Positions 37,325-50,915 are shown, counted from the stretch's first letter. The stretch: DNA of 64,000 bases from Pagrus major (GCF_040436345.1 NC_133216.1:18791292-18855291); one strand, 5' to 3'. Notes: generated by a model from the letters alone, not told the origin. Numbers and translations: made by a program.

Positions 37325-37745
37325 ATGTGTAGGGCTGCAAATAATGATAATCACTTCTGATTAACGTATTATTTTTCAATTAAAAAAATTCTAGAGCTTC
37401 AACTAACAAATATTTTAACTGTTGACTAATCTGCTTATTATGTTCTCACTTGATTTGCCAATAAAATGTCAGAAAAAAGTAAATAGTCACAATTTTTCAC
37501 AATCTGAATTTCCAACAAACTTTCAAATCTCTTGTTTGTCTGAACGACACTCAGAAAGCGAAAAACATGTTCAATTCACTACCACATGAGACAAAGAGAA
37601 GCAGCAAATCCCCAGAATTGAGAAGCAAAAGAATGTAATTTATCTGGCAAAAATGCCAAACGATCTACAATCACAATAGTTGCAGGTACATTTTCTGTCA
37701 ATAAATCTCATCAACATATTTGAATGACTCATCATTACAGCCCTA
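37325..37745 (+). mobile_element. AT-rich MITE-like repeat (family A), full-length copy
   Basis: Left end TAGGGCTGCAAATAATGATA and right end CATCATTACAGCCCTAA form a terminal inverted repeat (TAGGGCTG / CAGCCCTA). The inside carries TGTCAGAAAAAAGT and TTGTTTGTCTGAACGACA, motifs shared with other copies. No protein is encoded. This is the best-preserved copy in the window. Confidence 0.7.
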
Positions 37746-39149
37746 AATTCATCAAGGAGTCAATTAATGTCTAAAATAATCAAAAATGCCAATCAAAAGT
37801 TACTGAAACCTGAAATATCTTCAAATTGCTCATTAAAAAATGTTTAGCATCAGGAAATGTTAACCCTTTTTTATAATCTAATTAATGATTAAAAATGGTG
37901 AAACCAATATCAGACTAATTATCAATAATAACAAGCTATGCTTACAGAGTGATTTCCTGAAGTTTGTGGAAGGCTTTGGTGCACGTATTTTGAGGGGGGT
38001 TTGTTTTTCAATAAAAAATATGCAATTTTACATTATGTAAGAGCATTATTATTACTATATCTGTGTACAAAAAAGGTACACAGATAGCTAGAGCAGACAA
38101 TGAATAAACACCACCATCTTCAATTTATTTCAGTCTAATTTGAATTAGACCTGTCCTGTTATTTTGCACCTAAGCGTTACATCGTTAGGTAAATACCCTG
38201 TCATTACGTATCATTTATTCAATCACTGACCAGAGATAGATATATATTTAATTTTGTGCTAGGACACATTTTAAATTGCAGGCATGCAGGAAACAGGCTT
38301 TTAAAGAGCTGATATTGTAGGGTACGACATGTGCATGAAAATGCATTAGGCTAAATTTGCCAAACTGAGGCCAAGTGGTTCAAGTACAGTATCATAATTG
38401 GCAGACAGCAGAAAGCTTTTACTGTGAAGGAGCTGCAGGGGTGCAGGTACATGATGTACACTAGTGCTATGTTGTCAGGAGCCACTGAGCGCAGACTGGT
38501 CACAGACAGACGGTTTGAATCTACATCTGTACTTTTTTTTTTTTTTTTAAAATGGCACCTTTTTATTCAGCTACATTACAGTTTACACTTGATTGAAACA
38601 CACCTGACTTCAGACACAGCAGTGTAAGCTGTAGTGTAACATCCCTCCACCAGCCACAGAGCTGCTGCTCAAAGTGATTGTGAAAACTGTACACGTGACA
38701 CTGTTTTCACTCATCTGCTGACAGCTGTTATACCTTTCAGTAGTTTATGACAGTCAAACCTGTGACCATGTCACCACAATTTTAGCTCTATAACAGCCTG
38801 CTATCCTCAACATGGAATTGAGCTTCACTTAAATTTTTTTTCAGCTACCGGTCTGACACTGCAGTCGGTGAAAATCATTTATCAGAAAATTGGATTTGCA
38901 CTGAAAACCAATGCTTTGGAGTGCGCTGTCTAGTGGATGATGTTTACAATTCTGATTTGACTTGTCTAGTTCTTTCTGTAGGTGGCTTATCACTATAAGA
39001 CTGTCTAAATACTAATTTACACTTTTCATTAAGATTCGTCTCATGTGCAAAGGACTTTCATTTTGTAATGCCATGTGTGTCGCCTTACAAAAATATCAAC
39101 AAAAACATATATATTGTATGATGATATATTACTGAGCATACTGCAACTA

Positions 39150-39415
39150 TGGCTGCAACTACCAATTATGTTCATCAACTAAAATAAATTAATAATTCTA
39201 AATCCTTGTTTTATCCCATTAAGCAGTCCAAAATCTCAGAAATACTGTTTTATCAGAAATGACAAAAAAAGAGCACCAAATGCTCAGTTTTTAGAAGATG
39301 GAACCAGCAAATATTTGGCATTTTTTGCTTGATAAATGTTTGAATTGATTAACAAACAGCTGCTGCTGATTTTTATCTGTAGACCGACTAATCATTTCAG
39401 CTACAGCTGCAACCT
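39150..39415 (+). mobile_element. AT-rich MITE-like repeat (family A), copy
   Basis: Runs from ATGGCTGCAACTACCAATTA to TTTCAGCTACAGCTGCAACC and contains CCTTGTTTTATCCC and AGCAAATATTTGGCATTTTTTG in the same order as other family A copies. Confidence 0.6.
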
Positions 39416-39880
39416 TTAATACCGATATCAATTTGTAGTGGGAGCTCGCTCTCACACAGATCAGGGATTCACTCACTACTGACTAACATTATTGAGAAGA
39501 CCTCCCTGGCTTAACCCGAGTTACTTTTCAGGACTTTGTTAAGCTTAAACTCTATTAGTGGGACTTAATTTGGGCTGAACTCACAAGCTATAGCCTCAAG
39601 GCATATGCACAAAGACAAAGCTGGCTAGCCTGCATGCTAACAGAGCTGGGGTGGTTTTGTGTAAGCTCAGTAATGTGACAGTCAGGTCTTGCCATGTTCC
39701 AGATCCTCAGAGTTTATGCACACATATTTAATTTGTGCATGTTAATATGAATATCTGTGCATTTAAAAACAATAATGTTGGTTCCACTCCATAAAAGGGA
39801 GATTCCTGCAGCCTAGGGGGACCAGAAGAGGTAATAATGAGGGAGGAGGAGGAGGAGGGAAGGATTGTGAAAGAATAAAC

Positions 39881-39881
<1 letters not shown>

Positions 39882-39933
<52 letters not shown>
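39882..39933. repeat. (CT)n(CA)n compound microsatellite
   Basis: A run of CT units passes directly into about 19 CA units. On the minus strand it reads (TG)n(AG)n, which generates spurious Cys-Val and Arg-Glu open frames. Confidence 0.97.
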
Positions 39934-39934
<1 letters not shown>

Positions 39935-40744
39935 GAGCTACCATTCCTAGAGACCATGTACAATACAACACAACCCCCACACCGACTCTATCCTCCCACA
40001 TAATACCTCACCAGGCATCTACTCTTTAAGCAACAAATCAAAACCGGTGGGCGTCATCACACTTCAGCACAGAAGAGAATAGAACTGAGCAGATTTCTTT
40101 TTAATCCTCAGGAAGGCAGCGTTTCACTTGGGTCATATAAGGAGGAAATGGATAGAAAAAACACAAGACAATAAATAGCTGAGTGTAATGTGGTGCGTCA
40201 CTAGTATTTTTTTCGTTACAGACCAATTCATATTCAAAATACTTGCCTCGATAATAGGGGTGTAGCAAATAGTTCGAAGCTTGGAAGCTTTATTTATAAC
40301 GTTGACATTTGAATTCTGAAATCAACATTTGAAATGCTGCACAGCTTCTTCTTTTGCATGTCTATTCATTCTGTTTAAAACCTGGTATTTCTGCACAGTT
40401 GCAGATAACGATTAGGTTACACTAACATTATTAGTTTTGTACCATTTGTAGATAGATTCCAGTGGTGGCCACAAAAGGATGGTTTCTAACTCACTTGATC
40501 CAAACATTTTACAACAACTCAACAGCGTTGTAACATCCAAAAGTCAAAATTCATTGGGGGAAAAAGCTAGACGAATAATTTCCAAAATTCATGGCAAGCT
40601 TTTATCTTATGACATTTTGTGCTTCAATTCATATTTGTTGGCTTTTAGCCTTTTAAAAACAAGTACATGTATGTATGTGTACATGTATTCATGGTGACTA
40701 AACTGATGAGTTATATTCATAAAAGAAACTTGATTCCATCAGAA

Positions 40745-41075
40745 TGGCAATCAGTAGAGCACATACCTCCGCAAAGGACCAACAGTCCCCTTTTGTACTC
40801 ATCACTCATAGAAACCAGCCACCTAAAATATGGCTGATTTTTATCATCATAAAGATCCATACATTATTCCCTGAATTATAGTTAAATGAAAATGTTGAAA
40901 AATGCCCTATCTCATAATGTTATCGGTCCCTTTATCTGGATCCACACACAAAGTTAATAGTGTCTATCCTGGACTGAGACCAATCCATCGTCCAAGTTTC
41001 TTGGAAATCCATTCTGTGTTTTTTGTATAATTCTGATGACAAACCAACCAACGAATGGAGACAGAGATAATAACT
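40745..41075 (+). mobile_element. RTE-type LINE 3' end fragment, copy 2
   Basis: Starts CATACCTCCGCAAAGGACCA, then has ATCATCATAAAGATCCATAC and TTATTCCCTGAATTATAG, and ends with AAGTTTCTTGGAAATCCATT and TCTGATGACAAACCAACCAA. This is the order known from 3' ends of RTE LINEs. It is the same family and orientation as 3,455-3,850. Confidence 0.6.
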
Positions 41076-44000
41076 TCTCTCAGATTTATCATCTGCTCTA
41101 GCTTTAGCAACTTTTTGTACACATGTATGGTTATAATAATGGTCCAAAATGATGTGTAATTGCATATTTTATTTATTGAAAAATATAACATTAAATACAT
41201 ACACCAAACCCAGGGAAAACACTTCATTGAATAGTTTTGGACAGTTGGTCAAAACATGCCAAGTTCCGGGAGGATGACATGAGCATATTTTTCATTGTTT
41301 TCTAAAACTGTATTGCCACAATGACCAATCAATCAATCAATCAATCAAGAAAAGAACCTGAGGATTCTTGATAATAACAAAAATTGCTCTACTGTATTGT
41401 ACTACTGATCATCAAAAATAAAGATGTATTAAAGCCTCTAACAGCTTGGTTAAAAACGTTTGCATTTCTCTATAAACACTAAATATTTATCAGTAGTAAA
41501 TGCTGACTCATGTAGGATACCATCATTATTTAGTAAATAAAGAAAATAGCCTTTTCAGGGAATTTAATAAGGCAGAAATTCTAACTGCACTACTAACAAA
41601 ATCAGGTCTGAGGGCCAGATTAACTAGCGCCTGCTGTTACAATCAGAAGTGACATCCATAAGCAAGTGCAAGACTACATCCACCTTACTACTATATTCAG
41701 TGTGATGGAATCAGAAACCCCCCCATGCCTTGCACACAATCAGACCTGCCCTGCAGCAACGAGCTCCGAACAGCCCTGGGCTATTTTAGATCTAGGACAG
41801 CACTATACTCTTTGGGACAGCATCTGCCCTTTTCTGTGTGCCGGCTTCCTCTTCTTCTATTCTCCTTTACAAAATCATCCCATCAGTCACACACCTCATG
41901 GGCCTGCATCACTGGATTATGTGACAATATTGTGCCGGCCCACTGAAAATGGAAATGTTTTTCATTCACATAGCTCCTATACCGTGAAATAAATGCCCAT
42001 CAACATTATCCATTTATGGAGATTTCTTCCCTTGCTATGGTCCCTGGTTACTAATACAGGAAGAGAGACATTATAGTATACAGTATGGAAAGTTTTTTTT
42101 ATTGGCACTGAGGTCAGACTGATCAGAGTCAAATACTACTTGGTGGGTGCTGCTGCTAATATGGGACAACTTAAGTGGCAATTAAAGATGAATGGTTCTT
42201 TTACTGCTAGTACCTAGTATGGGGTCATGGCTATGCTTTAGATTACATTTTAAAACACTGTTATTTTATTATGCAGAAGGAAAACTCAAATTACAGACAG
42301 TTTATGGTGTTAAAAGTTAATCACGCTGAGGCCAAAAGGAGAGGATGTTGATAAAGTTGTCCCTAACAAAGGAGTCCTTATTTAAAGTCTTAATTAGAGG
42401 CTTCTAACTTTCTTTAATAGGAGCATCAAGTCATTTAACTTCTATTGAGTTCTCAACTCCACAAAGCAACTCGGCAATTAAGCTTAAACGATACTGAAAA
42501 CAAGACTTGAGGTCTACAGCCATGCTAGTGGCTCATTACACCACTTTACAAAGCAATAGTTCACCGCAGTGAAGTAGGTTTTTAATTTGGACATTCAACA
42601 GACGTTCACTCCGAATCTAGAGGCATCTTCTTGTTCAGTTTCACCCGGTGTTGGCAGCAAGATGATGTATAGCCAATCTCCAAGCCCTTGCTCTTAAATG
42701 CAGGGACTTCACTAAGGGACCTTAAAGAAATTATTGTTCAAAAGACACAGGACCAAAGTTATTTTCAATACCGTCATCGCTGAAGTGCCCATATTAGTGA
42801 AAAACACTGTTTAGTCATGGTGTAATTTTTTTAATTTTACATAAATATTTTAAATAGAAAATAAGTGAAGTTTATTCAATAGCTTCAATGTCATGTGACC
42901 CAGTGGCTCCAAATCAATACTGCATTGTATTACCACACAGTACAAATGTGAGTCACCTCTTTTAGTGCTTCTATTTTTTAGTTAAGATTCATCATTTTTT
43001 AAATAGCTTCCACATCATGTAACTCACCTATTGTTATGTTTGTTGGTCACATTCGAAAGCTCCTTTCCTTCATAATTCTAGTATTCCCTTTTTCCTTCAG
43101 GCTCTGTGCCGTTTCTTTTTTTCCACTCAGATGCACGGCACACTAAAGTTGCACGCACAATTTATGTACACCACACACATTCTCTGGCCTTTGCCACCTT
43201 TGTTTGAAAAATCCAGGGAAAACCCTGCAAGGGCACCTGAAGGCATTGCTTTTATATTTCAATATTTCTCTTTCCCACAGTTTAGCTGATGTGAATTTAA
43301 CTCAGCTCTGTGAGCCATTAAAAGCCTCATAATTACAAACGAATAAAGCGTGCTGTCATGTCTGTACATGGCATAAGAACATCCTCAATACTGTAATCAC
43401 TTATGTAATAATATGAAAACACTGGTGCATACAGCAGCTTGTTCCATTACCTTTGTGTATGTTTGACAACTATGAAACATTTAATGCAAGCATCAAACCT
43501 CAAAGGTGCTCTGAATTATTGATTGCTTCAAACAGGTGCATCAATTTTTATTGATTATTTACAAATGCCTCATTAACTTAAATAAGATGGACTGGCAAAT
43601 ACTGAGCTGCTGGGCAAGGCCAAAGTCTTGTAACGGTTATGAGTTTGATTTTGACTTTTAATAACCTTTTAAAACACTGCTCTAAAAGATACATGAATGT
43701 GAATGGTTTCTTACTGTGGAGAAGGCCACAATCTTGCAGATAACTTTGGGGCACAATTTAACATTTAGTTATGCTTTTGGTTTAAAAATACTCAAAGCTA
43801 GCTTCTACAATAACCAGGGTCTATTAGAAAGTGGAAAGAAGTGAAAACCCACTCTAAGTGTGTCACTGGATTAATATTCTGAATTATGAGTTACAGGGGG
43901 AAAAAACTCAAATGCACAGACACAATCATACACGTCTTTGTGAGCTAGGACTACACAGTTAAACCCTTGATAAACAATCAATGCCTCCAGGCAATATTAA

Positions 44001-44744
44001 CAGCAGACAGGAATTATCGCCTGCAGCAGAGGTGCGACTTAACAAATACAGGAGGAGAAGAAAAGCCCATAATATTGTAGTTAAAATAGCAACCAGTAAT
44101 ATTTACCATCTCTTTGCAAAAAGTCACCATTATTAATATCAGGGGGCTTTTAGGAGTGGCTGATTGATGCCAGTTGCTCTTGTTGCCTTTGTGGCTACAG
44201 ATATTTCAAGCTTACATATAGAGTCAAGCAAGGCCTTTGTTTTTTTTTCTTTTCTTTCTTTTGTCTTTCTGGTCTACCCACAGTGCACTGCACACACAGC
44301 TAAAATTACATAGAGTTGAACATTTTTCTCAGTAGTTGGTGGTGGTACAATCAGAAGTAATTGTTGCTCCACGTCTGCTGGTAGGACAAGTAGCCACTGC
44401 CTGCAAACAGCCATACCAACTGTCCAAGGTTTCCCCAAGTTACGGGTTAGTCAAAATATTCTTTAAATCACAAAATATATTCTAAACCAAACCATGTTTG
44501 CACAGGTAAACCTATGATATCGATGTATCAGCCAGCAAACACGTTTTTTTGTTCCCTCAAATGTGGTTATCAAACAGTTGTGACAAATATATGTAAAAAA
44601 GGCAGGATATTTTACAGTTTAGCAGTAAAGTTTATTGTCTTCATCTATAAAACACATCTGCGCCTTGAAATAGTAAACTTCAATGGGTATTTATTATCAT
44701 AAATTACCCAAGCATCTTTTTTTGCAATATAATTTCTAGAAAAG

Positions 44745-44835
44745 TCGTTTTAATATCGGCACATATTGGACAACATACAAACCGATACATCTGTGATAGG
44801 CCAACATCGGCTGACTGATATATCGGTCAGGCTCA
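44745..44835. mobile_element. Family B repeat fragment
   Basis: Repeated CGATA/TATCGG motifs (AATATCGGCACATATTGG, ATATATCGGTCAGGCTC) match the ends of the element at 32,344-32,815. Confidence 0.45.
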
Positions 44836-45327
44836 GTTTCAAACAATAATCGTGCTATGAAATTTTCATACTGTTTAATCTGTAGTATTATTGCTTAGGT
44901 TCAATCAGATATGTTCTCTTTGAACCCTGCTGCTGGGCAACAGCATGAAATGATACTATTGATCATGGCTGTAGGTATCACTAATGATACAACAGCCTGC
45001 AGCGCAGACACATGTGTATGTACACGTGTGCATATGTACACAGTTGCAGACCCCCATGTGACTGACAGCTGAATGCATTACAGCTTTGCCTCCAGGGACC
45101 AGTTCAACCTTTTATGCTAGTCCTTTATTCCCACCTGCCACTGCATACATACACACGCGTGCACACACTTGGATCAAAGATCAACCACCAGGCAATGATT
45201 TTATCCGGACAATGCAGGTCATGAATCTGTTCAGGTACATGTTAATGGTTTGATCTCACAGAACAATGAGCTCACCCCAATCAAACCAGCATGGTACACG
45301 GATTCTACCAAGTGATGTTAGGCCACT

Positions 45328-45330
<3 letters not shown>

Positions 45331-45403
<73 letters not shown>

Positions 45404-45452
45404 CATATACATATATATATACATACATACATACACACACACACCAGAGCTA
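45331..45452. repeat. (TA)n microsatellite with TACA variants
   Basis: About 34 uninterrupted TA units (to 45,399) are followed by ATAC and CA-rich variant units. Long frames translating as Tyr-Ile repeats on both strands are artefacts of this tract. Confidence 0.98.
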
Positions 45453-45839
45453 GAAATGAATCTGGTCTCATAGTTAAATGGATATCTTTGGTTTGTGGAC
45501 TGTTGGTCAGACAAAAGACTAAACGTGACAAGAAAATAACTGGCAAATGAATCTGTGACTTTCAGCATGTTAAAACTAAATCAAAGACAAAGGAGAATCT
45601 GGTGTTACATTTGTCAAGTTGTTTCACCTTCTTAGTTTTAGTATGCACTGAAAAGGTCACGGACCAGGTAACATGCACGTTGAGTAGATAATTTACTTCA
45701 CTGATTGAAATTTAACACCACTGGCACAGACGCAACAATGACAAACATTATCAAAATTTCTTATTAGCAGTTTATGGAGCAGATCGCCCACTAGCGTAAA
45801 TGTGCAGTGTTGGTCTAGAAATATACTAAACAAAAGAGA

Positions 45840-46085
45840 GCTTTAAGCATTTATGGAATTTATCCAGCAAAAACTCCAATTATTCACTCGTTCCAGCTTC
45901 TAGTATTTAAAGGTTTGCTGCTTATTTTTGTTTTATATCATTGGGTTTAGACTGTTGGTTGAACAAAAAAAGCAATATGGGTACTTTACCTCGGGCAGTG
46001 GGAAACTGCTAGTTTATAATAACTATTTTCTGACATTTTACAGACTAAACTATTAATTGATTAATAACAACCAGTAGTTATAGGT
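45840..46085 (-). mobile_element. AT-rich MITE-like repeat (family A), copy
   Basis: Contains CCAATTATTCACTCGTTCCA, GACTGTTGGTTGAACAAAAA and TTTTCTGACATTTTACAGAC followed by TATTAATTGATTAAT, the family A order. It is degenerate. Confidence 0.5.
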
Positions 46086-47569
46086 GCAGTTTAGTAACCA
46101 ACTACAATGATAAACAATTTCCATGATGACATTTTTAAACATTGGTGACTTTCAAGCTCGCCCAACTAAGCAATTGTTCCTATCGGTGAGTCTCCATTAA
46201 AAACATGTTGGTCATCAAGTTTAAGGGGCAGTGGGATGGACACCAGAGGAGGGTGAATGTGGAATCTGTCGTGTGTAAGCACTACATTCACGGCTCTCTG
46301 ATGAGCAACTCATTAAGTGGTCCAATCCACACGGGAATGAAGTGACAACAGTCTGTTATAGAACCACTGGCTCTCGTAACATTAAGTGACTCCAGCTTTC
46401 TATAGTCTGACAGTTTTACGGCTGCATTGTACATCCCACTATTGATACACATGAGACTGTGCTCACTGCATGCCAAAAACCACATGCCCCCCTTTTTTCC
46501 TCAAGCATGGCAGACAGCGGTCACCTCAGAGGATGAAATTGAGCTAGCAAATACTTCAAACACGTTGACAGATATTTGGCTCGGTTCAGCGTCACTTGAC
46601 TTTTTTAAGCAATTCTAGTTCCTATCCTCTGCCACCAATATACTCTAATTTGTGGATGGATTTCTCAAGGATGACCATTGTCCTTGTATTTAATATGCTT
46701 TTATCCAGGGGATGCAATTTCACCAGATGCTTCTTGATTTCACAAGAGTCTTACAAAGACTGTGCACAGCCTTTGTAATTTGCGAGCAGAATCAATATGA
46801 CTTTAATGTCATTCAGTCCCATGGAGGAAAGGATTTCTACCAAACACTATCATTACAAACAGCAAAAAAGCAGTTTATTTTAACTTAACAAATGAAAAGA
46901 AAACAAATCACACCACTGAATGTTTATCATACCAGTGTGCTTCATCCAGTCTCTGAACAACATTTGAACTATACACATTTAACATACATTGAGTTGCTCT
47001 AGTGAGGGCAAAGAACAGTAGTATCTCATAAAATCCCTTCAGACAGATAAGATTTCTTGAATTAAATGGGATTAGTAGTCAATGACTAAAACAGGTAATC
47101 CCCCTCCAAAAAAAGAGATGATCGTGAAGAGGATTCATTTCACTGATAAGACTCAGTCATAAGAGAAAAGAAGAAAAAAAAAACGCCTTTAGCTTTTTAT
47201 GTAATCCTTTCTCTTTTGCACTTTGTGAGAGTGCTTTTGCTTTTTGTCTCCCAAGTTGTCAGCGTGTACAGGGATACCCTGTGGGACTATTGCAATTCTA
47301 CAAGCGCTAAAACGACAAATTGATGGGGCAATTAATTGACTAAAAACTGATCAACAAGACTGACTAAGACATTTATCTGTGATTTTTCTTGTCAGATTGT
47401 CGATAAAATAAACTAATCTAAAAATGTTCTACTTTGACTCAGGTGCAGCATCCTCTCACACAATGTCCTGCACACAACAATATCTGATTGGTAATGCATC
47501 ACAATTAATAGCCTATAAACACTGAATAATCTGAATCTGTGAACTAGTACGTACATTTATCAAACAAAT

Positions 47570-47795
47570 GTAGTGTAGAAAGTAGCAGAAAATTAAAGTA
47601 CTCAAGTAAAGTACCTGAAATTTGTACTTAGGAACAGTACTTGAGTAAATGTACTTATTCCATCACTGGTTGTTCCACCTTTTTTAACCAAAAGTTTCAT
47701 TTTTTACTGCAAATGAATATCGTTTTTCAGTCCCCCCTGATTTTTTAATAAGCGGCACCGGCCCTGAAAAAGCCATATCGGTCGAGCCCTAATGT
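47570..47795. mobile_element. Two adjoining interspersed repeats
   Basis: The first part (to about 47,672) has the motif set AAGTACTCAAGTAAAGTACC and GTACTTGAGTAAATGTACTT ending in CCATCACTGG, a common teleost repeat. The second part (about 47,750-47,795) has GGCCCTGAAAAAGCCATATC and CGGTCGAGCCCTAA, a family B-type end. Confidence 0.5.
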
Positions 47796-48289
47796 GTAAC
47801 TTAATACTTATTCTCCTGTAACTGAATCTGAACCTCAAGAGGAACCACATGTTTATGATGAACCTAAGAATGAATGATGTGCGCAGATGTTGTGAAAGTG
47901 GACCATCTAAATCCAGTGTGTAAACATAGTTCACTTCAATATTTATGAGTTCATTTTTTTTAAAACACAACAACAGAGGTCGTAACAAAAACTCAGCTAA
48001 AAACAAATTAGTTCCACTCCAAAATACGATTGTTTCGTCCATAATGGTGGCTGTAGCCTGGAGGTAGAGCTTAGTGCGCAGGCATTTCTATTTACCACCA
48101 CATCAGTGGTTAATGTGTACTTATATGTATCAGAGTATGGCATGCACTGGCAGTGCACTGCATTCCTGAGATAGCAAGCAACGCCAAAACAGCAATGGTT
48201 GGACAAAAATGGTCACACTCAAACAAGCTTAAGACACCATTTTGAAAATCCACCGATTTCTAGATAACAACTCCGAGATGCCATCTTGC

Positions 48290-49075
48290 CAATTATCACC
48301 AGATTAGCTACCGTTAGCACGTCTGTTCAACCGTTCAGAAGGACCCCGTGCAGGAAACTATGCGGGGTCGCATAAAACTAACGTTAGCTTAGCTTGCATG
48401 CTAGCCTGAAAAGACAACAGCTAACCCGCCGTAGCATCCCTGCATCACTCGGCACACGCTGCTGAAATGGCTAATTAGCGTGCTAGCTTGGGCAAAGATT
48501 AGCAAATGACAATGAGAAACACTCGCAGTGTGCCACGCCGGACTGGACCCGGACCGACAGCTGATAATTTCGCCGTCCGGCCGTAAACCGTCAACATTAA
48601 AACCCCTCGCCGACCACGACCACAAGTTCTCAGTTTGATCCCGCTGTTTGAGCTAGCCCGTTTAGCTGAGCCCGCTAGTTCCCCCACTGTAGCCACCGCG
48701 GAGAGGACAATTGAAGGAATACGGAGCGGAAAAAAAGACAGGAGAAAAAAACGAACAACTAGCAAGTCGACACATGGACATACCTGCCCTCCGTGATAAA
48801 ACAGCAGGACGAGACTTACCAAAGTCACTCTGTCGAAGAAGAAAAGATTCCCCGTGTGTGTACGTGCTTTCTCCCGTGTGTCTGCTCTGCCTCCGGTCGG
48901 TGCGGACTGGCTCTGCTACAGCAACGTTTTGTCGGGCCAGTGGCGCAGGGAAGACAGCTTTCACCCGAAGAGACGGCCACCGTGTGGGGGATGGGGATGC
49001 ACTGCCGGGAGGGAGAGAGGAAGGGAGGGATGCAGGGATGCAAGGAGAGAGGAGGGGGGCTCCGATAACATACAG
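48290..49075 (-). promoter_or_regulatory. fam168a: CpG-rich promoter region of fam168a
   Basis: This is the longest CpG-dense stretch in the window, surrounded by AT-rich DNA, and it overlaps a non-coding exon with a strong donor. No TATA box stands out. The fam168a transcription start is inferred within or just right of 48,900-49,070. The reverse direction leads to kbtbd3 about 1.4 kb away. Confidence 0.6.
48820..49070 (-). other. fam168a: fam168a non-coding first exon (approximate start)
   Basis: On the minus strand a pyrimidine- and GC-rich segment ends at donor GTGACTTTG|gtaagtctcg (exon end 48,820). A second good donor (GGGCAG|gtatgtcc, exon end 48,784) offers an alternative. No ATG-led frame of note reaches the coding exon, so it is 5' UTR. 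The upstream limit is a guess. Confidence 0.5.
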
Positions 49076-50225
49076 AGGATTTGATAATAATAATAATAAT
49101 ACAAATAATTATAATAGCCAAATAATATGTAGATCAATACAGCTCGGACTTGTAAATAGAAGAAAACAGTACATGCGTGTAGGAATGGCTTCTGTCTCTG
49201 TTGTGCATTATTTCTGATGATTGGTCACACTCATTCACTCAATAACGGGGCATTTGATTTTAAGGGTCAATGCAAATCGATTATTATAGGCTCATCTGCT
49301 GATCAAGATGATGTAGATGGGGTTGGAGATTATAATTGATAGGCTGTTGTGTAATCACATTATTATAGTTCTTTGTTCTTTTTTGTGTGTTTGCATTTTT
49401 ATCGATTAACTCCTCATGTTTCGTGCCATGTCATCGCATATAGTATTATTTTATTATTATGTTGTCAACACAGGCTGTTGAAGCGTTAGTGTACGTCTAC
49501 AGCGAGCCTGCTGTTAGTGTCTTTGTAATCAACATGTCCAGCCACACAGCACAGACGAAAGTGTGTTATTTGGTCAGCAGCACTGTGGTGGTTAAAGGGA
49601 ATTGCAGCATAGCTGGGAGTTCACGTTCAATAATTCAAATTCACTGGCTTTTTTTTTTTTTTTGCCTCATGCATAAGCACAGCCACACGTTTGTCTTCAA
49701 AGGAAGGCAGCGCCATCCAGTGGTGACGTGTTGCATTGCAGCGCTGAGCCTCACAACATGGAGGCCAAAATGTTTTGATTGAAGTGTATGTTTTATATAT
49801 TCACACATGGCAAATAAATAAAAAGTTGCTCCAATTTTTGTGGCATTCAAAAATGACTTAAAGTATTTTCTCCAGGCTTTGAGAAGGCTGAGAGAATGTG
49901 CCATGAGACTTTCTGATTTCCTTAAATACCCCTTTATTTTGATTTATCTACCCTTTTCTTTTTTACTTTTTGTTTATTTGTTGTTGTTTGTTTGTTTTTA
50001 TTTCCTCCTTGTGAAAGTATGCAGCTTGGAATCACTATGAGGTGTGTTCAACAACGATAATGGTGAATAATAATAATAATAATACTAACAATAATAATAA
50101 TAGTAAAAATAATCATATCTCTAATCAGTCCCAAGGGCAGTTCTGTGAATTATTTAAAAAGAGGTGTGATTTATGAGCAAACAACCTATTTTTATACATT
50201 AACACACACTTTTAGTGCGGCGCAG
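49076..50225. other. Intergenic stretch between divergent promoters
   Basis: AT-rich with TAA/TAAT-type simple repeats at about 49,087-49,103 and 50,068-50,112. A CTCF-like motif lies at about 49,707-49,726. No gene was recognised. Confidence 0.6.
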
Positions 50226-50460
50226 ACCAATAAGAGAGAACTACAGTTCCCAGCAGTCATTGCGCCTCCCTCTTACCGCAAACAAAGAGCCGAATATCCG
50301 CACACAACTCGAAGGCTTTTATAAACGAGACAAATGTCTAATTTTTATGTACAAAACAGCACACTCTCAGTAAACACGATGTCTGTGACGAGAATAACCG
50401 TAAAAAACATAAAAACAAAACGCTGTCCCGAGTCCTCGCGTGATTTCACGCTTCCGGAAG
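50226..50460 (+). promoter_or_regulatory. kbtbd3: kbtbd3 promoter: CCAAT, ZNF143 and ETS motifs
   Basis: ACTACAGTTCCCAGCAGTCA at 50,240 onward is a near-consensus ZNF143 site. It is preceded by CCAAT (about 50,227) and followed by a palindromic ETS site CTTCCGGAAG at 50,451-50,460. This set is typical of TATA-less housekeeping promoters and sits just before the proposed first exon. Confidence 0.6.
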
Positions 50461-50503
50461 TCAGAGTGGCACGAGACAGAGAGCTGTCCGAGGTGCTGAC
50501 ACT
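50461..50503 (+). other. kbtbd3: kbtbd3 non-coding exon 1 (approximate start)
   Basis: A donor-like GCTGACACT|gtgagtactg ends an exon at 50,503, directly after the ETS site. It has no coding frame into the ATG exon. The transcription start is not defined by the sequence. Confidence 0.4.
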
Positions 50504-50594
50504 GTGAGTACTGCTTGTCCTGCTTCAAACCACCTAACTTACCTGCATGTTTTACATGTCTTCCTGTCACTTCTATGCATTTGACTTTGAACAG

Positions 50595-50615
50595 CTGGGC
50601 TATTCCTTATCGAAG
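50595..50615 (+). other. kbtbd3: Possible 21-nt non-coding microexon of kbtbd3
   Basis: An acceptor (tttgaacag) and a strong donor (CGAAG|gtaagtg) flank just 21 nt (CTGGGCTATTCC...). It could be an optional 5' UTR microexon between exon 1 and the ATG exon, or chance. Confidence 0.3.
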
Positions 50616-50915
50616 GTAAGTGTAACTGTAGTACATTTATTTTGAGCTGAGTAACGATGTGATGGACACAAACCAAGCTCTTTCCTTAAACTCTAATCAG
50701 CAATATTATACTCGTGTGCTAGTCTGGAGCTGTCTGTTAGAAATATGCTTAAGTGAAGTAGATTATTTTTTTATGCATTCTCATTTCTCTGATCACATTT
50801 CTATGTCTGTCATACACATACATGCGATACAAACAATATATGTGGCTCACACTCACTAAATTCTTTAACAATGCATTTTGACTGTGGATTTGTAATATTC
50901 TCAGAATCTGAGAAG

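Larger units (their letters stand above)
33976..48819 (-). other. fam168a: fam168a 5' intron(s)
   Basis: Nearly 15 kb separate the candidate 5' exon from the promoter-proximal exon. No coding exon was recognised on either strand. It holds many repeats: family A copies at 37,325-37,745, 39,150-39,415 and 45,840-46,085, an RTE fragment at 40,745-41,075, CT/CA and TA microsatellites, and a repeat block at 47,570-47,795. Confidence 0.7.

Noticed and set aside
41331..41348. Short AATC tandem repeat, considered as array-like
   Set aside because: A simple 4-bp repeat with no spacers. No CRISPR array exists in this vertebrate sequence.
45256..45568. Tyr/Ile repeat frames on both strands
   Set aside because: They are translations of the TA microsatellite.
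48711..49217. 168-codon frame (plus) across the CpG region
   Set aside because: It runs opposite the fam168a first exon. CpG-rich DNA gives long open frames by chance, and no domain is seen.
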